From Multifurca ochricompacta (lineage: Eukaryota > Basidiomycota > Agaricomycetes > Russulales > Russulaceae): a stretch of 24,273 nucleotides of DNA. The translations under genes were made by a program, and so were the position numbers. The DNA lies in assembly GCA_022496185.1 (NCBI GenBank), contig WTXG01000421.1, positions 1 to 24,273 on the forward strand. The letters are read 5' to 3'. Shown piece after piece: positions 10,253-19,987 of this stretch. Numbering within the stretch: the stretch's first letter is position 1; each line of letters begins with the position of its first letter. The notes below the pieces were generated by a model that was not told the origin of the DNA, did not search any database, and was given only the letters and a program-made list of their open reading frames with translations.

Positions 10253-10322
10253 GGTAGTGACCAGATAGTTTAGGACTGGACAGCCAGGCACCTGGTTGGA
10301 CAGTCAGTACTGTAGTCATTTC
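10253..10322. other. 70-bp spacer between element B and the copia 5' LTR
   Basis: It begins GGTAGTGACC and contains no coding potential, LTR terminus or motif I can identify. It may be a remnant of the sequence into which B and the copia element inserted. Confidence 0.5.
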
Positions 10323-10615
10323 TGTTGAGACGGACCCAAAGCCACCAGATCAACCCGAGTGGCATTACCACCATGCATGCTTGTGGCGTGCTTTGACTGA
10401 TTGATGAAGGACAATCCACAAACGCTCCTTATTCTCTTTGTGACTGTAGGACAATGGACTTAGATAGTATTGTTCTACAAACTAGGATTACACACTCTTT
10501 TAGTATTTAAGGACATCCCTTCGTGTAGTTGTCACTTCAGTTTTAACCAACTAAACTGAATTATCGCTACTAAACTAGGTAGCGCTTATCTAACTCGCTG
10601 CTGCTCAAATCGACA
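10323..10615 (+). repeat. 5' LTR of the Ty1/copia element, about 293 bp
   Basis: The start TGTTGAGACGG is chosen because it is a TG-type terminus at a plausible LTR length. The end ATCGACA is fixed by the primer binding site that follows at once. AGTATTTAAGG near 10502 is a TATA-like box. No second copy is in the window because the element is cut at 12806, so the left boundary is an inference. Confidence 0.65.
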
Positions 10616-10633
10616 GGTTATGGGCCCTGGCCG
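10616..10633 (+). other. Copia-type primer binding site (initiator-tRNA anticodon arm)
   Basis: GGTTATGGGCCCTGGCCG follows the LTR's terminal CA directly. Its reverse complement includes GGGCCCATAACC, which matches the anticodon arm of eukaryotic initiator tRNA-Met (CAT anticodon followed by AACC) apart from one loop base. This is the arrangement known for Drosophila copia and yeast Ty5, which prime from a half-tRNA cut in the anticodon loop instead of from the CCA end. Confidence 0.75.
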
Positions 10634-11004
10634 TATCTAATCTAATCCAGAAGAAGATCCACCCAAGATTACACAAGCTCCCTTCCCCTCTACACACACT
10701 GTTTTTCTCTCACTCAAAAGGCGAGCCTCTGTTCCATGTCTATCACGATCTCATCTCCCCAGTCCCTGGAACTGGTGGACTGATGTAGACTGGGCCCCTA
10801 ATCAGGGCTTCCCACGAGCCGTGCGATGGAGCGTGGCGACGCTGAAGCACACATGAGTACTCTCTTGGGCCCTTTGACGGACCGAGAGGCTGGATCCTTA
10901 GTGGATTCAGGGTGCACAGTTGATACATCAGAGATCGATCGGATCTTCACTATCTGGGTCTAACTGCTCCGCTCACCCAGATTGGCAAATTACTAAGCAG
11001 CACT

Positions 11005-12806
11005 ATGGCCCCCTCTTTTTCCTTTCCCCCTTCTGCCACGATCGAGGTCCTTGACGGATCTAACTGGTCCACTTGGTCATCACGCATGATGGCCCTGTTC
11101 CGAATGAATGGCATCCAAGATCATCTAACTGAAGACAAGCCCAGCACACCCTCAGCCGACTGGAACACCTTGGAAGGTGTTCTCCAAGGCATCCTTGAAC
11201 TTTACACTCAGAAGGATGTCTGGCAGACCATCTCGGATGACAAATTATATGCCACCTGCAAGGACAAGTGGGACCAGCTCAAGAAAGTATATGGAGGCAT
11301 CGGATCTATGTCCGCATTCAACACATGGGTCGCGCTCACTAGCACCGCGCTCGACGACTCATCTCCCATGCTTCCTCAGTTGCAGAAGTTAAACGATGCA
11401 CGCGTTACTCTCAAAAATAATGAGATGGAGATTTCAGATCTCCAATTTTGCTTCATCCTCATCAAGGCACTGCCGGACTCATACTCGGCGGTCGCGTCTA
11501 CCATCTTAGCTACTGGAGCACCAGCGGACCTTTCCCCACTAACCATACAAGAGCGTATCATAAATGAGGAAGGTCGACGGTCCGGTTCCTCCGCCGCACT
11601 CAACAAGTCCGCGCCCATCAAAAAGCCTGATAACAAAGACAAGAAGGCTACAAAATGCTTCTACTGTCAGAAAAAGGGGCATCGGATTTCCGAGTGCAGG
11701 AAGAAGAAGAAGGATGAGGAGGACAAAAAGGCAGCAGAGTCCAGGCAAAACAAGGCAGTTAACGCACATCTAGCCACAACATCGGCATCTATTGTAGAAG
11801 TTACCGATGACACTAATGATATCCACGTTTCTTTGTATGCTGCCGCCCGATCTCGCTGGATGATGGACTCCGGCGCAACGCATCACATAACCCCGCACCG
11901 ATCTGACTTCACAGAGTATGCACCCATGAACAGGACTGTCCGCCTAGGCGACAACTCCAATGTCAAACAAATCGGTGTTGGGAAGGTGGTCTTCAAAACC
12001 ACTCTTGGGAGTCAAGATTCTGAGGTTACCCTGAATAATGTTCTTCACATTCCAGATGTTTGGATGCGCTTCATCTCTACGTGTGCTCTTGCACAAAGGG
12101 GTGCTCAGATCTCATTCACTGATAAGTTTTTCACTATCACGGTACAAAACCGGAAAATCGCACAAGGGTACCTGGAGGACAACCTCTATTGGCTGGATGC
12201 CTCCATCTCCGCCCTTCACGCGCACATGCACACACACACGTCTCATCCTATCGACCTTTGGCATTGCTGTATGGGGCACATGTCTTACAATGCCCTCAAA
12301 CGGTATCATTCTTCTGTAAAAGGAATCTCGCTTGATGCTTCGATCGTCTCCGACCAGTCGCCATGTCCCAGGTGTGAATTTGGGAAACAGTTGCGGCTAC
12401 CCTTTTCAGTCTCTCACAAGCACTCGGATCGATGTCTACAAATCGTTCACAGCGATCTAGCCGGCCCAATGCAGAAACAGTCTCTCCAAGGCGCGCTTTA
12501 CATCGCAACATTTGTCGATGACTATTCCAGACATGGGGTAGTGTACTTTCTCCAAAGCAAAGGTCAGCTTGCCGCCGCATTCAAAAAGTTCCTCTCCTGG
12601 GCTGAGACCCAGACGACTGAGAAACTGCTTATGCTGCATTCTGACTGTGGGGGGGAGTTCTTATCAGGCGCCGTGAGAACTGTACTGGACCAAAAGGGGA
12701 TTGAACATAAGCTAACAATGCCAGGTTTGCCGCAACAAAACGGCATAGCTGAGCGATGGAATCAAACCATCATGGACAAAGCGCGGGCGATGCTACATGG
12801 CACCGG
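11005..12806 (+). CDS. Copia Gag-Pol polyprotein, N-terminal 600 residues (truncated by insertion)
   Basis: The start is the ATG at 11005 (MAPSFSFPPSATIEVLDGSNWSTW). Domains in order are a copia-type Gag (about residues 15-200), zinc knuckle CFYCQKKGHRISEC (218-231), aspartic protease WMMDSGATHHIT (D288), a gag-pre-integrase H/C zinc region (WHCCMGHMSYNAL then CPRCEFGKQ) and the integrase core. The integrase triad is D484 (VHSDLAGP), D547 (HSDCGGEF) and E583 (GIAERWNQ), with 35 residues between the last two. The frame has no stops or frameshifts up to 12806; 12 further codons read into the inserted LTR. The open frame suggests the copia copy was fairly young when element C hit it. It would make particle proteins, protease and integrase. 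Confidence 0.92.
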
Positions 12807-13977
12807 TGTTATGTCCGGTGCGGGACGTTCCACACAACTTGTGTGACAGCGTTTGTTCGTGATCAGGTAAGAGACCAATAGGGCCCCTTTGAGTGGTGTA
12901 TGAGAGGTCAAAGTCAAAGAGGCTGCGCTCTAAGACGATGTTAAGCGGAAAGTACCAGAAGTACTGAGAGGGTCGAGTCAAAGCGTCCAAGGGAGAGTCC
13001 AGAAGACAAGCACCGATGTATTCAATAAGTCGAGTCTGAAGTCTACAGTGTAGTTACAGCGGACTTATATACGTAATCGAATGAGCGTCTAATGATAAGA
13101 TATCGGAGTCATGTGGGCCCAAATATACGAAAGCGGAGGGCGTAGAGCCGAGCTTCTGATAGGGAATTAAGTAAGTGTCCGGTCTTAGAGATAAGGAGAT
13201 AAGAGATAAAGGAAAGCATAAGCAAGTATAAACATGTTACGAACCCCGTCTCTTCCGACTTTCTTTCTCCTACCTAACAACGACCCCTCCTTGCCGCCTA
13301 CTTTGCATTATCAGATCACGTCTCCATCGTGGGATCCCTCACGTGCCCTGCTCCCTTCCCCGTGATTGCCTTTGTCTATGTTTGTGTTACTGTACTCGTG
13401 TTTGGACTCTTATCTTATCCCTTATCTCTACGACCGGACACTTACTTAATCCCCTATCAGAAGCCAGGCTTTACGCCCTCCGCTTTCGTATATTCGGGCC
13501 CACTTGACTCCGTTATCTTATCTATAGACGCCCATTCGATTACGTATATAAGTCCACTGTAACTACCTTGTAGACCTCAGACTCGACTTATTGAATACAT
13601 CGGTGTTCGTCTTCTGGACTTCCCCTTGAAACCTTTGACTCGACCGTCTCAGTGCTTTTGGCACCTTCCGCTCAACATTGTCACTCGGGAGCAGCCCCGT
13701 TGACTTTGACTCATTCATCTTAAAACTCCAAGAGGCCTTATTGACCTCTTACCTAAACACACGTACAACGCTGTTGCACAAGTTGTGCAGAACGTCTCGC
13801 ACCGGACGTAACAAAACAGCACGTAAATATGTACAAATGACGGTCACGGGGAAGGAAGTAGTGCACGTGAGGGGTCCCAGGATGGGGACGTGATCAAGAA
13901 GTGAAGGGTGGGTGGAAGGGAAGGGTCCGTGTTGGGGAGGGTAAAGAAAAGTGGAGGACTGGGTCCTGGTTGTAACA
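12807..13977 (-). repeat. 3' LTR of element C (family 1), interrupted by a solo LTR
   Basis: On the plus strand it starts TGTTATGTCCGG at 12807 and ends GGTTGTAACA at 13977. Subtracting the 579-bp solo LTR and its 5-bp duplication leaves 587 bp, the same length as A's LTR. A minus-strand TATA (GTATATAAG) is near 13064-13072, and CACGTG is at 13864-13869. Confidence 0.9.
13235..13813 (+). repeat. Solo LTR (family 1) inserted into element C's LTR of the same family
   Basis: 579 bp, starting TGTTACGAACCCC and ending CCGGACGTAACA. It is flanked by AAACA at 13230-13234 and at 13814-13818, a perfect target duplication. Its orientation is opposite to the host LTR. It is closely similar to A's LTR. 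CACGTG is at 13340-13345 and GTATATAAG at about 13544-13552. Confidence 0.92.
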
Positions 13978-13991
13978 TCACCCTCCTTTCT
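13978..13991 (-). other. Polypurine tract of element C
   Basis: The minus-strand reading AGAAAGGAGGGTGA abuts the 3' LTR. It is nearly the same as the tract of element A. Confidence 0.8.
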
Positions 13992-14008
13992 GGTTCGAGC
14001 TGACCCAG

Positions 14009-15202
14009 CTAGAAACGCGCACCATCATCATCCTGCACCAGGTCCACATAATCGTCTGCTAAGTTTCGATCCTCCATGGTATACGTCTCGTCAGCCGCGC
14101 ATTGGTGTGTGCGTAGGAAGCCATACGGGCCGCGTCGTCCACACTGGGGGCACATGTCGTAGACTGGGCAGTCTAGTTCGCGATGGCCTGCATTGTGGTG
14201 TAGGCATTTACCACACCACCCCGAAGGGTTGACAATCGTCGGGGCAACCCCCATACGGCGGAAGATGCAGAACCGGCTCCAGTGTAGGTTGCTGCGGCAG
14301 TGATGACACCACTTGTGATTAAGGGGGCAGTTCCAGCTGATGTGATATTTGCTGTCACATCGCCAGCATGTCTCACCTCGGGGGTTTTCATGCATTCGCG
14401 GCATCTCAAACCGGTTTGGCAGTAGTTGTGGTGCCGCTCCTAGTGATCGTGGTGGAAGGGGCCGCGCATAAGTATCTGCGTACCTTTCCGCGATGGTTTG
14501 GTACGCATCCCCCTTCTCTAATCTTTTCCGGATCTCCGTTAACTCTTGTTCCACTTGGAACATCCCTCTTGTGAGCCTCGTCATTTGTTTCGCATACTCT
14601 TTGTACTGGGTGTTCAACGTCGTGCGCAGTGCAAGGGTCTTCCGCAGTCTCATTACTTCAGCCTTGAGACGCGGAAGGCGCATATCGTTCAACACCTCGT
14701 CAATCGCAAACGCTCAGGGGTCGTCAGCTGCGAGATGTCCCAGCTGTTCGTCACTCATTGTGTGGTGGAGACGCCCAGTGTACTGCTCCTCCAAATAGAC
14801 GGGGGCCCCGTAAACGGGTCCGTCTTTCTTCATACAGCCTGCAACATCCATCCCTCCATTGGTGTAAAAGATGTACTTAGCTATCTCTTTTGTTCCATCA
14901 GCCATTGTGATCTCAAGCGGGAAGTACATAGAAGAGTTCGGATTATTGGTGAAGAAGGGGAATTCGGGAACGTCGTCATCCTGTTCCATGCCGACGAGGT
15001 CATTCGGGTGCGGTTCTTCAGAGTGGTCAAAGTCGTCGTTGGGGTTTGGTGACTGGTTTTTAACTCGTTCTTCTGCGGCTTCGTAGTTGATAGGAGAGGA
15101 GGGACGAGTGGAGGGGTGAGCGGACGGGAAAGCTTCCACAACCACAGTAGTGGCAGCGAAGGCGTCAATGGCAGCGGAGGCAGCGATGAAGGAAGAGGAC
15201 AT
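14009..15202 (-). CDS. Extra 3' ORF of element C: coiled-coil, zinc-knuckle-array protein (one in-frame TGA)
   Basis: The start is ATG at 15202 (MSSSFIAASAAIDAF) and the stop is TAG at 14011-14009. It is about 398 codons in one frame, broken only by TGA at 14711-14709, between DDP and AFAIDEV. B's decayed copy suggests Arg at this place. Segments in order are a low-complexity N-terminus, SPINYEAAEE, HPNDL, EFPFF, FPLEITMADG and GPVYGAPVYLEE. Next comes a charged heptad-like helix (KAEVMRLRKTLALRTTLN through RLEKGDAYQTI), then four Cys/His clusters: CWRCDSKYHISWNC and CHHCRSNLHWSRFC (both CX2CX4HX4C), CGKCLHHNAGHRELDC (CX2CX6HX4C) and CPQC...HQC. The tail is LVQDDDG. No signal peptide or membrane span is seen, so it is not env-like. 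RNA or DNA binding is inferred; the family is not recognised. Confidence 0.8.
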
Positions 15203-15281
15203 GTTTGAGTGGGTAATAGAACGTTGCTGGTAAAGTGTGGTTCTGGGGGGTCCGTCTAGGGCTAAGAATCAACTCTTTTAA

Positions 15282-15374
15282 CTATGTTCTGGGCGCTTGG
15301 GGATGTCGTAAATGGAACTCCGTGATAAGGGCCGGGGCGAAGATATTCCCGGCAGGCTCCCACGAACTGTCAGA
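15282..15374 (-). pseudogene. C-terminal end of element C chromodomain, left of the D insertion
   Basis: Reading leftward from the target duplication, the frame gives SSWEPAGNIFAPALITEF and ends in TAG at 15284-15282. It is the second half of the chromodomain whose first half (LIKWKGF) ends at 23570-23566. Element B has the same two halves uninterrupted (WKGFPDA...SWEPAA). The pol stop lies 80 bp before the ATG of the extra 3' ORF. Confidence 0.9.
15370..15374. other. Target site duplication, left copy, of element D
   Basis: TCAGA at 15370-15374 directly precedes the LTR. The identical TCAGA at 23566-23570 follows the other LTR. A perfect 5-bp duplication is normal for Ty3/gypsy integrases. 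Confidence 0.95.
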
Positions 15375-16186
15375 TGTAACGGGTGAAGCTCCGTGTACAC
15401 TTAGTGAGCAAGAAGGGCAAAGGTGAAAGTGACCTTTGTCGTTGGGCGTACCGCGGAGGCAAACGTCACGTGTCAAGCAATGACCAGGAACTGTGTCACC
15501 CACAGTGGTTTATTCAACCACGATGACGGCGTTCTGAAACTGGAAGAAGCTGCAGCCCCAAGAGGACAAGATGGGGGCTACAGGCTGTTACAGGGGGTCT
15601 TATATACATTTCTCAGTGTAACGAGGTAAGCAGTAGGTGTAAGCAAGAATCAGCAAGTATCAGTCAGCTGTATTGCTGACTGAGCCTTATCTTTGTGATT
15701 CGTAAGCTGCTTTACTCTGCTGACTGATCATGCTCCACAATGTGATGTCATAATGACGTCATTGTGGAGTAGATAACTGATATGTAATCTAGCCCTTAGG
15801 TCTGGAACACGTCTATCTACTGATACATGTGGTTCTGTGCTAAAATTGGCCATGGCCCAACCTGGGCCCTTATCTGGAGCTCCACTTACCTAGAACCTTC
15901 TAGGCTGGACTCCTTCTATCTTGATACCAGCTCCACTTGGTCTAGAACCGTCCAGACTGTGGGGCCTTGCTTATTGTGGTAAACACAATAGAGAATCGAC
16001 TTGTTCTTGTTGAGTGGCTCTTGTGCTGACTAAGCAGCATGTGACTTATTACATGTGACTCGGTCACATGATCCATGTCACGACTACATTCCCATGATCA
16101 CGTCTTGAGACTGCTGGGGTATCTTCCCACAGTCATGTGATCCTCAAGGGAGAAAATAAAAGGAAAAATAAAGTAGAGCCGTGACA
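15375..16186 (-). repeat. 3' LTR of element D, 812 bp
   Basis: Plus-strand edges are TGTAACGGGTG and GCCGTGACA. It is almost identical to 22755-23565. Differences are C/T at 15380/22760, G/A at 15470/22850, T/C at 16095/23474 and four versus three G at 15961-15964. A minus-strand TATA box (TATATAAG) lies near 15599-15606. A cluster of CATGTGAC/GTCACATG words is at 16038-16081, in U3. Confidence 0.97.
15733..15769. repeat. Inverted repeat around TGACGTCA in element D LTR
   Basis: The 10-bp arms CTCCACAATG and CATTGTGGAG are perfect complements. They enclose a partly symmetric core that contains TGACGTCA, a bZIP (CRE) type palindrome. The same structure is at 23113-23149 in the other LTR. It lies upstream of the TATA box in the minus orientation, so an enhancer role is plausible but unproven. 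Confidence 0.6.
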
Positions 16187-16198
16187 TTACCCCCCTCC
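16187..16198 (-). other. Polypurine tract of element D
   Basis: The minus-strand reading GGAGGGGGGTAA directly precedes the 3' LTR start TGTCAC. The pol stop codon TAG (16200-16198) overlaps its edge. Confidence 0.85.
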
Positions 16199-18225
16199 TA
16201 GGGCGTAACGTCCTCGTAAGCCGTATAGAGTTGTGTGGGCTGCCAAGGGGCAGTGGCAAAGTGGATTGCGGCAATCTTCCTAGGAGCTCCTGGATTCTGT
16301 TGATAGAATTTCTGAATGGAGTCCTGAGCATGGGTTAGATTCCGTTCCGGTTCCCACGTGTCTTCGCCTTCTCCATAACCCTTCCATCAGATAAGGAACT
16401 TGAGTGTGCGACCAAACATTTTGCTATCTCTGATATGGTCCACTTCGTACTCTTCCTCACCATCTATGGTAATGGGGTCTGGTGGTGTGGGCATCAGCCC
16501 GTTAATGTCGTTGCCTTTGTATAGACTGAGGCGGTCCACATGAAATATGTTGTGGACTTTCAGTGCAGGGGGCAAGTCCAATTTGTAATCCAGGTTGCTA
16601 AGTTTCTTCAGAACTTTGAATGGTCCTAACTGCTTGGGACCGAGTTTCTGGGACTGCTGGTGGATTTTAATGTTTTTGGACTGCAACCAGACATAATCTC
16701 CCTCCTTTGGGAAATTGTGCCCTGATTGAGCTCGATCACGAGTCATACGTGTCTTGCTAAGCCTCATAGCTGCCTCTGCGTCGTGTCGGGCGAGACGTAA
16801 CTGTTGTAGGCGTTGGTCTAAACTGGGGATGCCAGTGGCACGTCCCGCGGGGATAGTGAAGTCCGGGGTATACCCATAGAGTAATTCAAATGGGGTATGA
16901 TCCGTTGCTGAGGACTTCCTCGTGTTTAATACGAATTCCGCCGTGGGGAGTAGCTCGATCCAGTCATCCTGTCTCTTGCCAATGAAGAGTCGTAAATATT
17001 GTTCTATTTCTTGATTTTTACGCTCTGTCATACCATTGGCTTGTGGATGATAGGCTGTGGTGAGACTACTGTTCACCCCTAAACGCTTCAAGGTGGCGCG
17101 CATGGTCCTTGCTGCAAACTGGGGACCCCTGTCACTGACACTGCTTTTGGGGATCCCATGCAGAGGGAATACATGGTCGAAGTATATTTTTCCCACGCCA
17201 TCTGCTGTAATACCACTTGTAACTGGGAATAGATGCACTTGCTTCGTGTAATGATCCACTATTGTTAGGATCGCATCTTTCCTGGAAGAGGAAGGTAGCC
17301 CTGTGATCAGATCTACTCCGATCGTTTGCCAGGGTCCTTCTGGAACTTCTAGTGGTTGCAGTGGGGTGACTGGGTGCTTATCTATCCGATATCGCTGACA
17401 TCGGTCGCATCCTTCGACATAGCGCGTAATATATTGTGCCATTCTGGGCCACCAATAATAGCGTGATACCAACTCGATGGTCCCGTTCTTTCCAGGGTGA
17501 CCGGCTGTAACCAAATCGTGACAATCCCAAATAATGTCTTTTCGGAGATCCGGTACATTGGGTACATAAAGTTTCCCTTTGTAGTATACTAGGCCATCTT
17601 CTTCTTCCCAAAGGTTGACGCCATCTTTCAAGGCGCTGGGAGCAGTCTTGGTAAGGGTTTTTAATCCTTCTATGACTTCTGCTTCCCTGCTTCCTGCCTT
17701 CTTTATGCGTTCCGTGAGGGGAGAACTTTGTGGGCGATAATGTGCCCGTGCCGCACTAAGAAAGTGTTCCAGCTTGAGGACCTGGACTTGTTTGTTGTCC
17801 TCATTATCTAACACCTGGTCTGCCGAAAATCGGCTTAAGGCATCTGCTTGCATAAGGTGCCCCTTTTTGTATTGGATCATGAAATTGAATCTGCTCAGGT
17901 AGAGAGCCCATCGTGCTTGACGTCTGGTGAGGTCTCGCATGGATCTCCACCATTCAATATTCTTGTGATCCATTACTATTTCGAACTGGAGAAGCCCTTC
18001 TAAGAAGTGGCGCCAGTCTTCTAGGGCGCGGATTATGCCGAGCATTTCCCTATCGTATATTTCATAATTTCTTTCTGTTTCCGACATTGATTGTGATCGG
18101 AAGGCGATAGGGTGCCAAAGACCATCGGTGTGTTTTTGGGATAATATGCCTCCAGTGGCAAATCCCGAGGCGTCTGTTTCGACCCGGGTTGGGAGATCAG
18201 GATTGTAGATTGCCAAGATAGGCAT
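16198..18225 (-). pseudogene. Element D pol: RNase H, integrase and chromodomain
   Basis: Open from 18225 to a TGA at 16389-16387 (612 codons); the same frame then runs on to TAG at 16200-16198. Domains are RNase H (ETDASGFATGG with D18, ERNYEIYDREM, VMDHKNIEWW), the integrase zinc domain (AGHPGKNG, GCDRCQRY), the catalytic core (GVDLITGL, SDRGPQFA, MTERKNQEIEQYL), a GPF module (LGPFKVLKKL) and the chromodomain. The TGA falls inside the chromodomain, LI-stop-WKGY, where Lys or Arg is normal. Beyond it DTWEPERNL completes the domain. A single-base loss near 18387-18394 separates this frame from RT. Loss of the chromodomain core by termination would remove its targeting function. Confidence 0.92.
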
Positions 18226-18302
18226 CTGAATGAATCTCCTCTTTAAGGCGTCGAAAGCCTCTTGCTGTGGTCTTTCCCACTGCCAGGGTTGATTTTTCTT
18301 TG

Positions 18303-18812
18303 TTAGGTCATGAAGTGGTCTGGCGATAATTGAGAACCCTTGTATAAAGCGTCTGTAAAAATTGGCAAAACCAATAAAGGCGCGAACTTCTTTAGGGTTT
18401 TCGGCGTTTGCCAGTCTTTAACCACTTGGACCTTCCCAGGGTCCATCCTAACTTGTCCCTCAGATATGATAAGTCCAAGGTACTCCATGTGATCTTTATC
18501 GAAGTCGCATTTCTGGGGTTTCAAGTAGAGGTCGTATTCCTCTAGTCGCTTTAGGACTTCTCTGACATCTTTTCTATGTTTCTCTATATTTGGTGAGAAG
18601 ACTAAGATGTCGTCCATATATACAGCGACTTCCCCTTTTGCGATCATGTCGGAGAAGATGGAATTCATAAATCCCTGGAAGGTGGCGGGGCTATTCGTTA
18701 ATCCAAAATACATTACACGTGGCTCAAAGAGACCACGGTTGGTGGAAAACGCCGCCTTATATTCGTCTCCTTCCTTTATTCGGATGTTATGATATCCCCA
18801 TCGTACATCCAT
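18303..18812 (-). pseudogene. Element D pol: reverse transcriptase palm and thumb
   Basis: It begins at MDVRWGYHNIRI (the first catalytic Asp is in KMDVRWGY), then has LFEPRVMYFGLTNSPATFQ and VYMDDILVFSP (YMDD at residues 65-68 of the open stretch), and LYLKPQKCDF. It is in a different frame from the upstream part. The junction near 18824-18827 has four T on the plus strand where five would keep the frame. After about 18394 the translation loses similarity because of a second one-base loss, so the real RT end is in the next frame. Confidence 0.93.
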
Positions 18813-19987
18813 TTTGGTAAAGATTTTGCACCCTTAAGTCGATTGATAATGTCGACTGCAAGTGGAAGTGGGTATTTGTTTTTGACAGTAATATCGTTCA
18901 AAGGTCTGTAGTCTTGGATGAGACGGATTTTCCCATCCTTTTTCTTTATGAAGAATACAGGTACCGCCATCGGAGATTTAGATGGTACGATATACCCTTT
19001 CTGGAGATGCTCTTCCAGAAATTTGTCCAGTTCTACTTGCTCATTTGGTGACATGGGATAGACTTTGGCTTTCCATTGGGTCTTCGACCCAGGCACAATG
19101 TCTATGGTATGGTCCCATGGTTGGTGCTGAGGGAGTCTTTGGGATTCTTCTTCTGAGAAGACCCGTGCGAAGTCTCTATATGGTGGAGGTACCAAATCTT
19201 CAAAAGATTTTCCTTCCGTACGAGTTAGGTAATCTTTTGCGTAGGCTTCTTGTGAATAAGTGAAGCCTGCACAACACCATAGCTCGTCGGTGGTACAGTC
19301 CAAGACTCCGTCTTTTACAAATTGTCGGCGTTCTAATCTGTTTGCCGATATTTGTTCTACTCCTGCAAACCAGTCGCTTTCGTCCTCCATGAGGATGTCT
19401 TTCTCAATGGAGTCTTGCAGGGTGACTTCGCCCCTTTCCCAATTAATAGAAGGGTTGCTATATTTTAACCATGGAAGTCCGAGTATGACCTTTTCTGGTC
19501 CTAAACTTGTGACCAAGAATCGGTGTTTTTCTACCCTTGACCCTATAGTGACTAGAAGGGTGACCGTGTGGGTAATATCTCCGGCTATGTTATGACTGCC
19601 GTCGATGTTATGTACTCGAATCGGGTTTTCCAATGGTTCTAGAAGCATCTTCTTTTGGGTGGCGAACTTATAGTCCAGGAACATGGCTGTTGCTCCTGAA
19701 TCTATCATAGCCGCTACAGTGGTGCTTTTGTTTCGTTCTTCGAGAGTGACGTAAATATGGAAATGCTGATCGTATCTATTTATTACTGGTAACATGCAGG
19801 AATCGATTTTTTCTTCTTTTTCAATTTTATCAAGCAAAAAGCGGACCCTACTACGAACATGAGAGGAAGCACTAATACTATTGTTCATCTCACAAGCAGA
19901 TGTAAATACGATCGAGTCATCCGAGTCGGTCTCAGAAACAGCACATATATCCGCTTCTTCGGTTGCGGCTACATCCGAAGAAGCCAC
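18776..19987 (-). pseudogene. Element D pol: aspartic protease and N-terminal reverse transcriptase
   Basis: 403 codons. An acidic N-terminal spacer is followed by the protease motif MIDSGATAMFLD (DSG at residues 96-98), IDGSHNIAG and VILGLPWL. RT fingers follow near residues 305-385: [18 protein letters not shown] and KNKYPLPLAVDIINRL. The frame starts at or before the last bases of gag (gag TAG is 19989-19987) and is -1 relative to gag, so Pol may be made by ribosomal frameshifting. The first in-frame codon of the listed stretch is GTG, so it is unlikely to start translation on its own. It runs out of the RT frame at about 18828. Confidence 0.92.

Larger units (their letters stand above)
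10323..12806 (+). mobile_element. Ty1/copia retrotransposon, 5' part, cut by element C
   Basis: It has an LTR, primer site, untranslated leader (10634-11004, nothing recognised) and a Gag-Pol frame in the copia order, with integrase directly after protease. The frame ends abruptly at 12806, inside the integrase, where element C's LTR begins with TGTTATGTCC. RT, RNase H and the 3' LTR should lie beyond the right end of the window, past the far end of element C. Confidence 0.88.

Noticed and set aside
14546..15052. A 168-codon plus-strand open frame
   Set aside because: It lies antisense to the extra 3' ORF of element C, whose conservation in three copies is on the other strand.
14009..15202. 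Extra 3' ORF as an envelope gene
   Set aside because: The position is env-like, but there is no signal peptide, transmembrane segment or glycoprotein-like pattern. Zinc knuckles and a coiled coil point elsewhere.
15423..15629. Identical 68-codon frames at 15423-15629 and 22803-23009
   Set aside because: They lie inside the two LTRs of D and are identical only because the LTRs are. They run opposite to the element's transcript.
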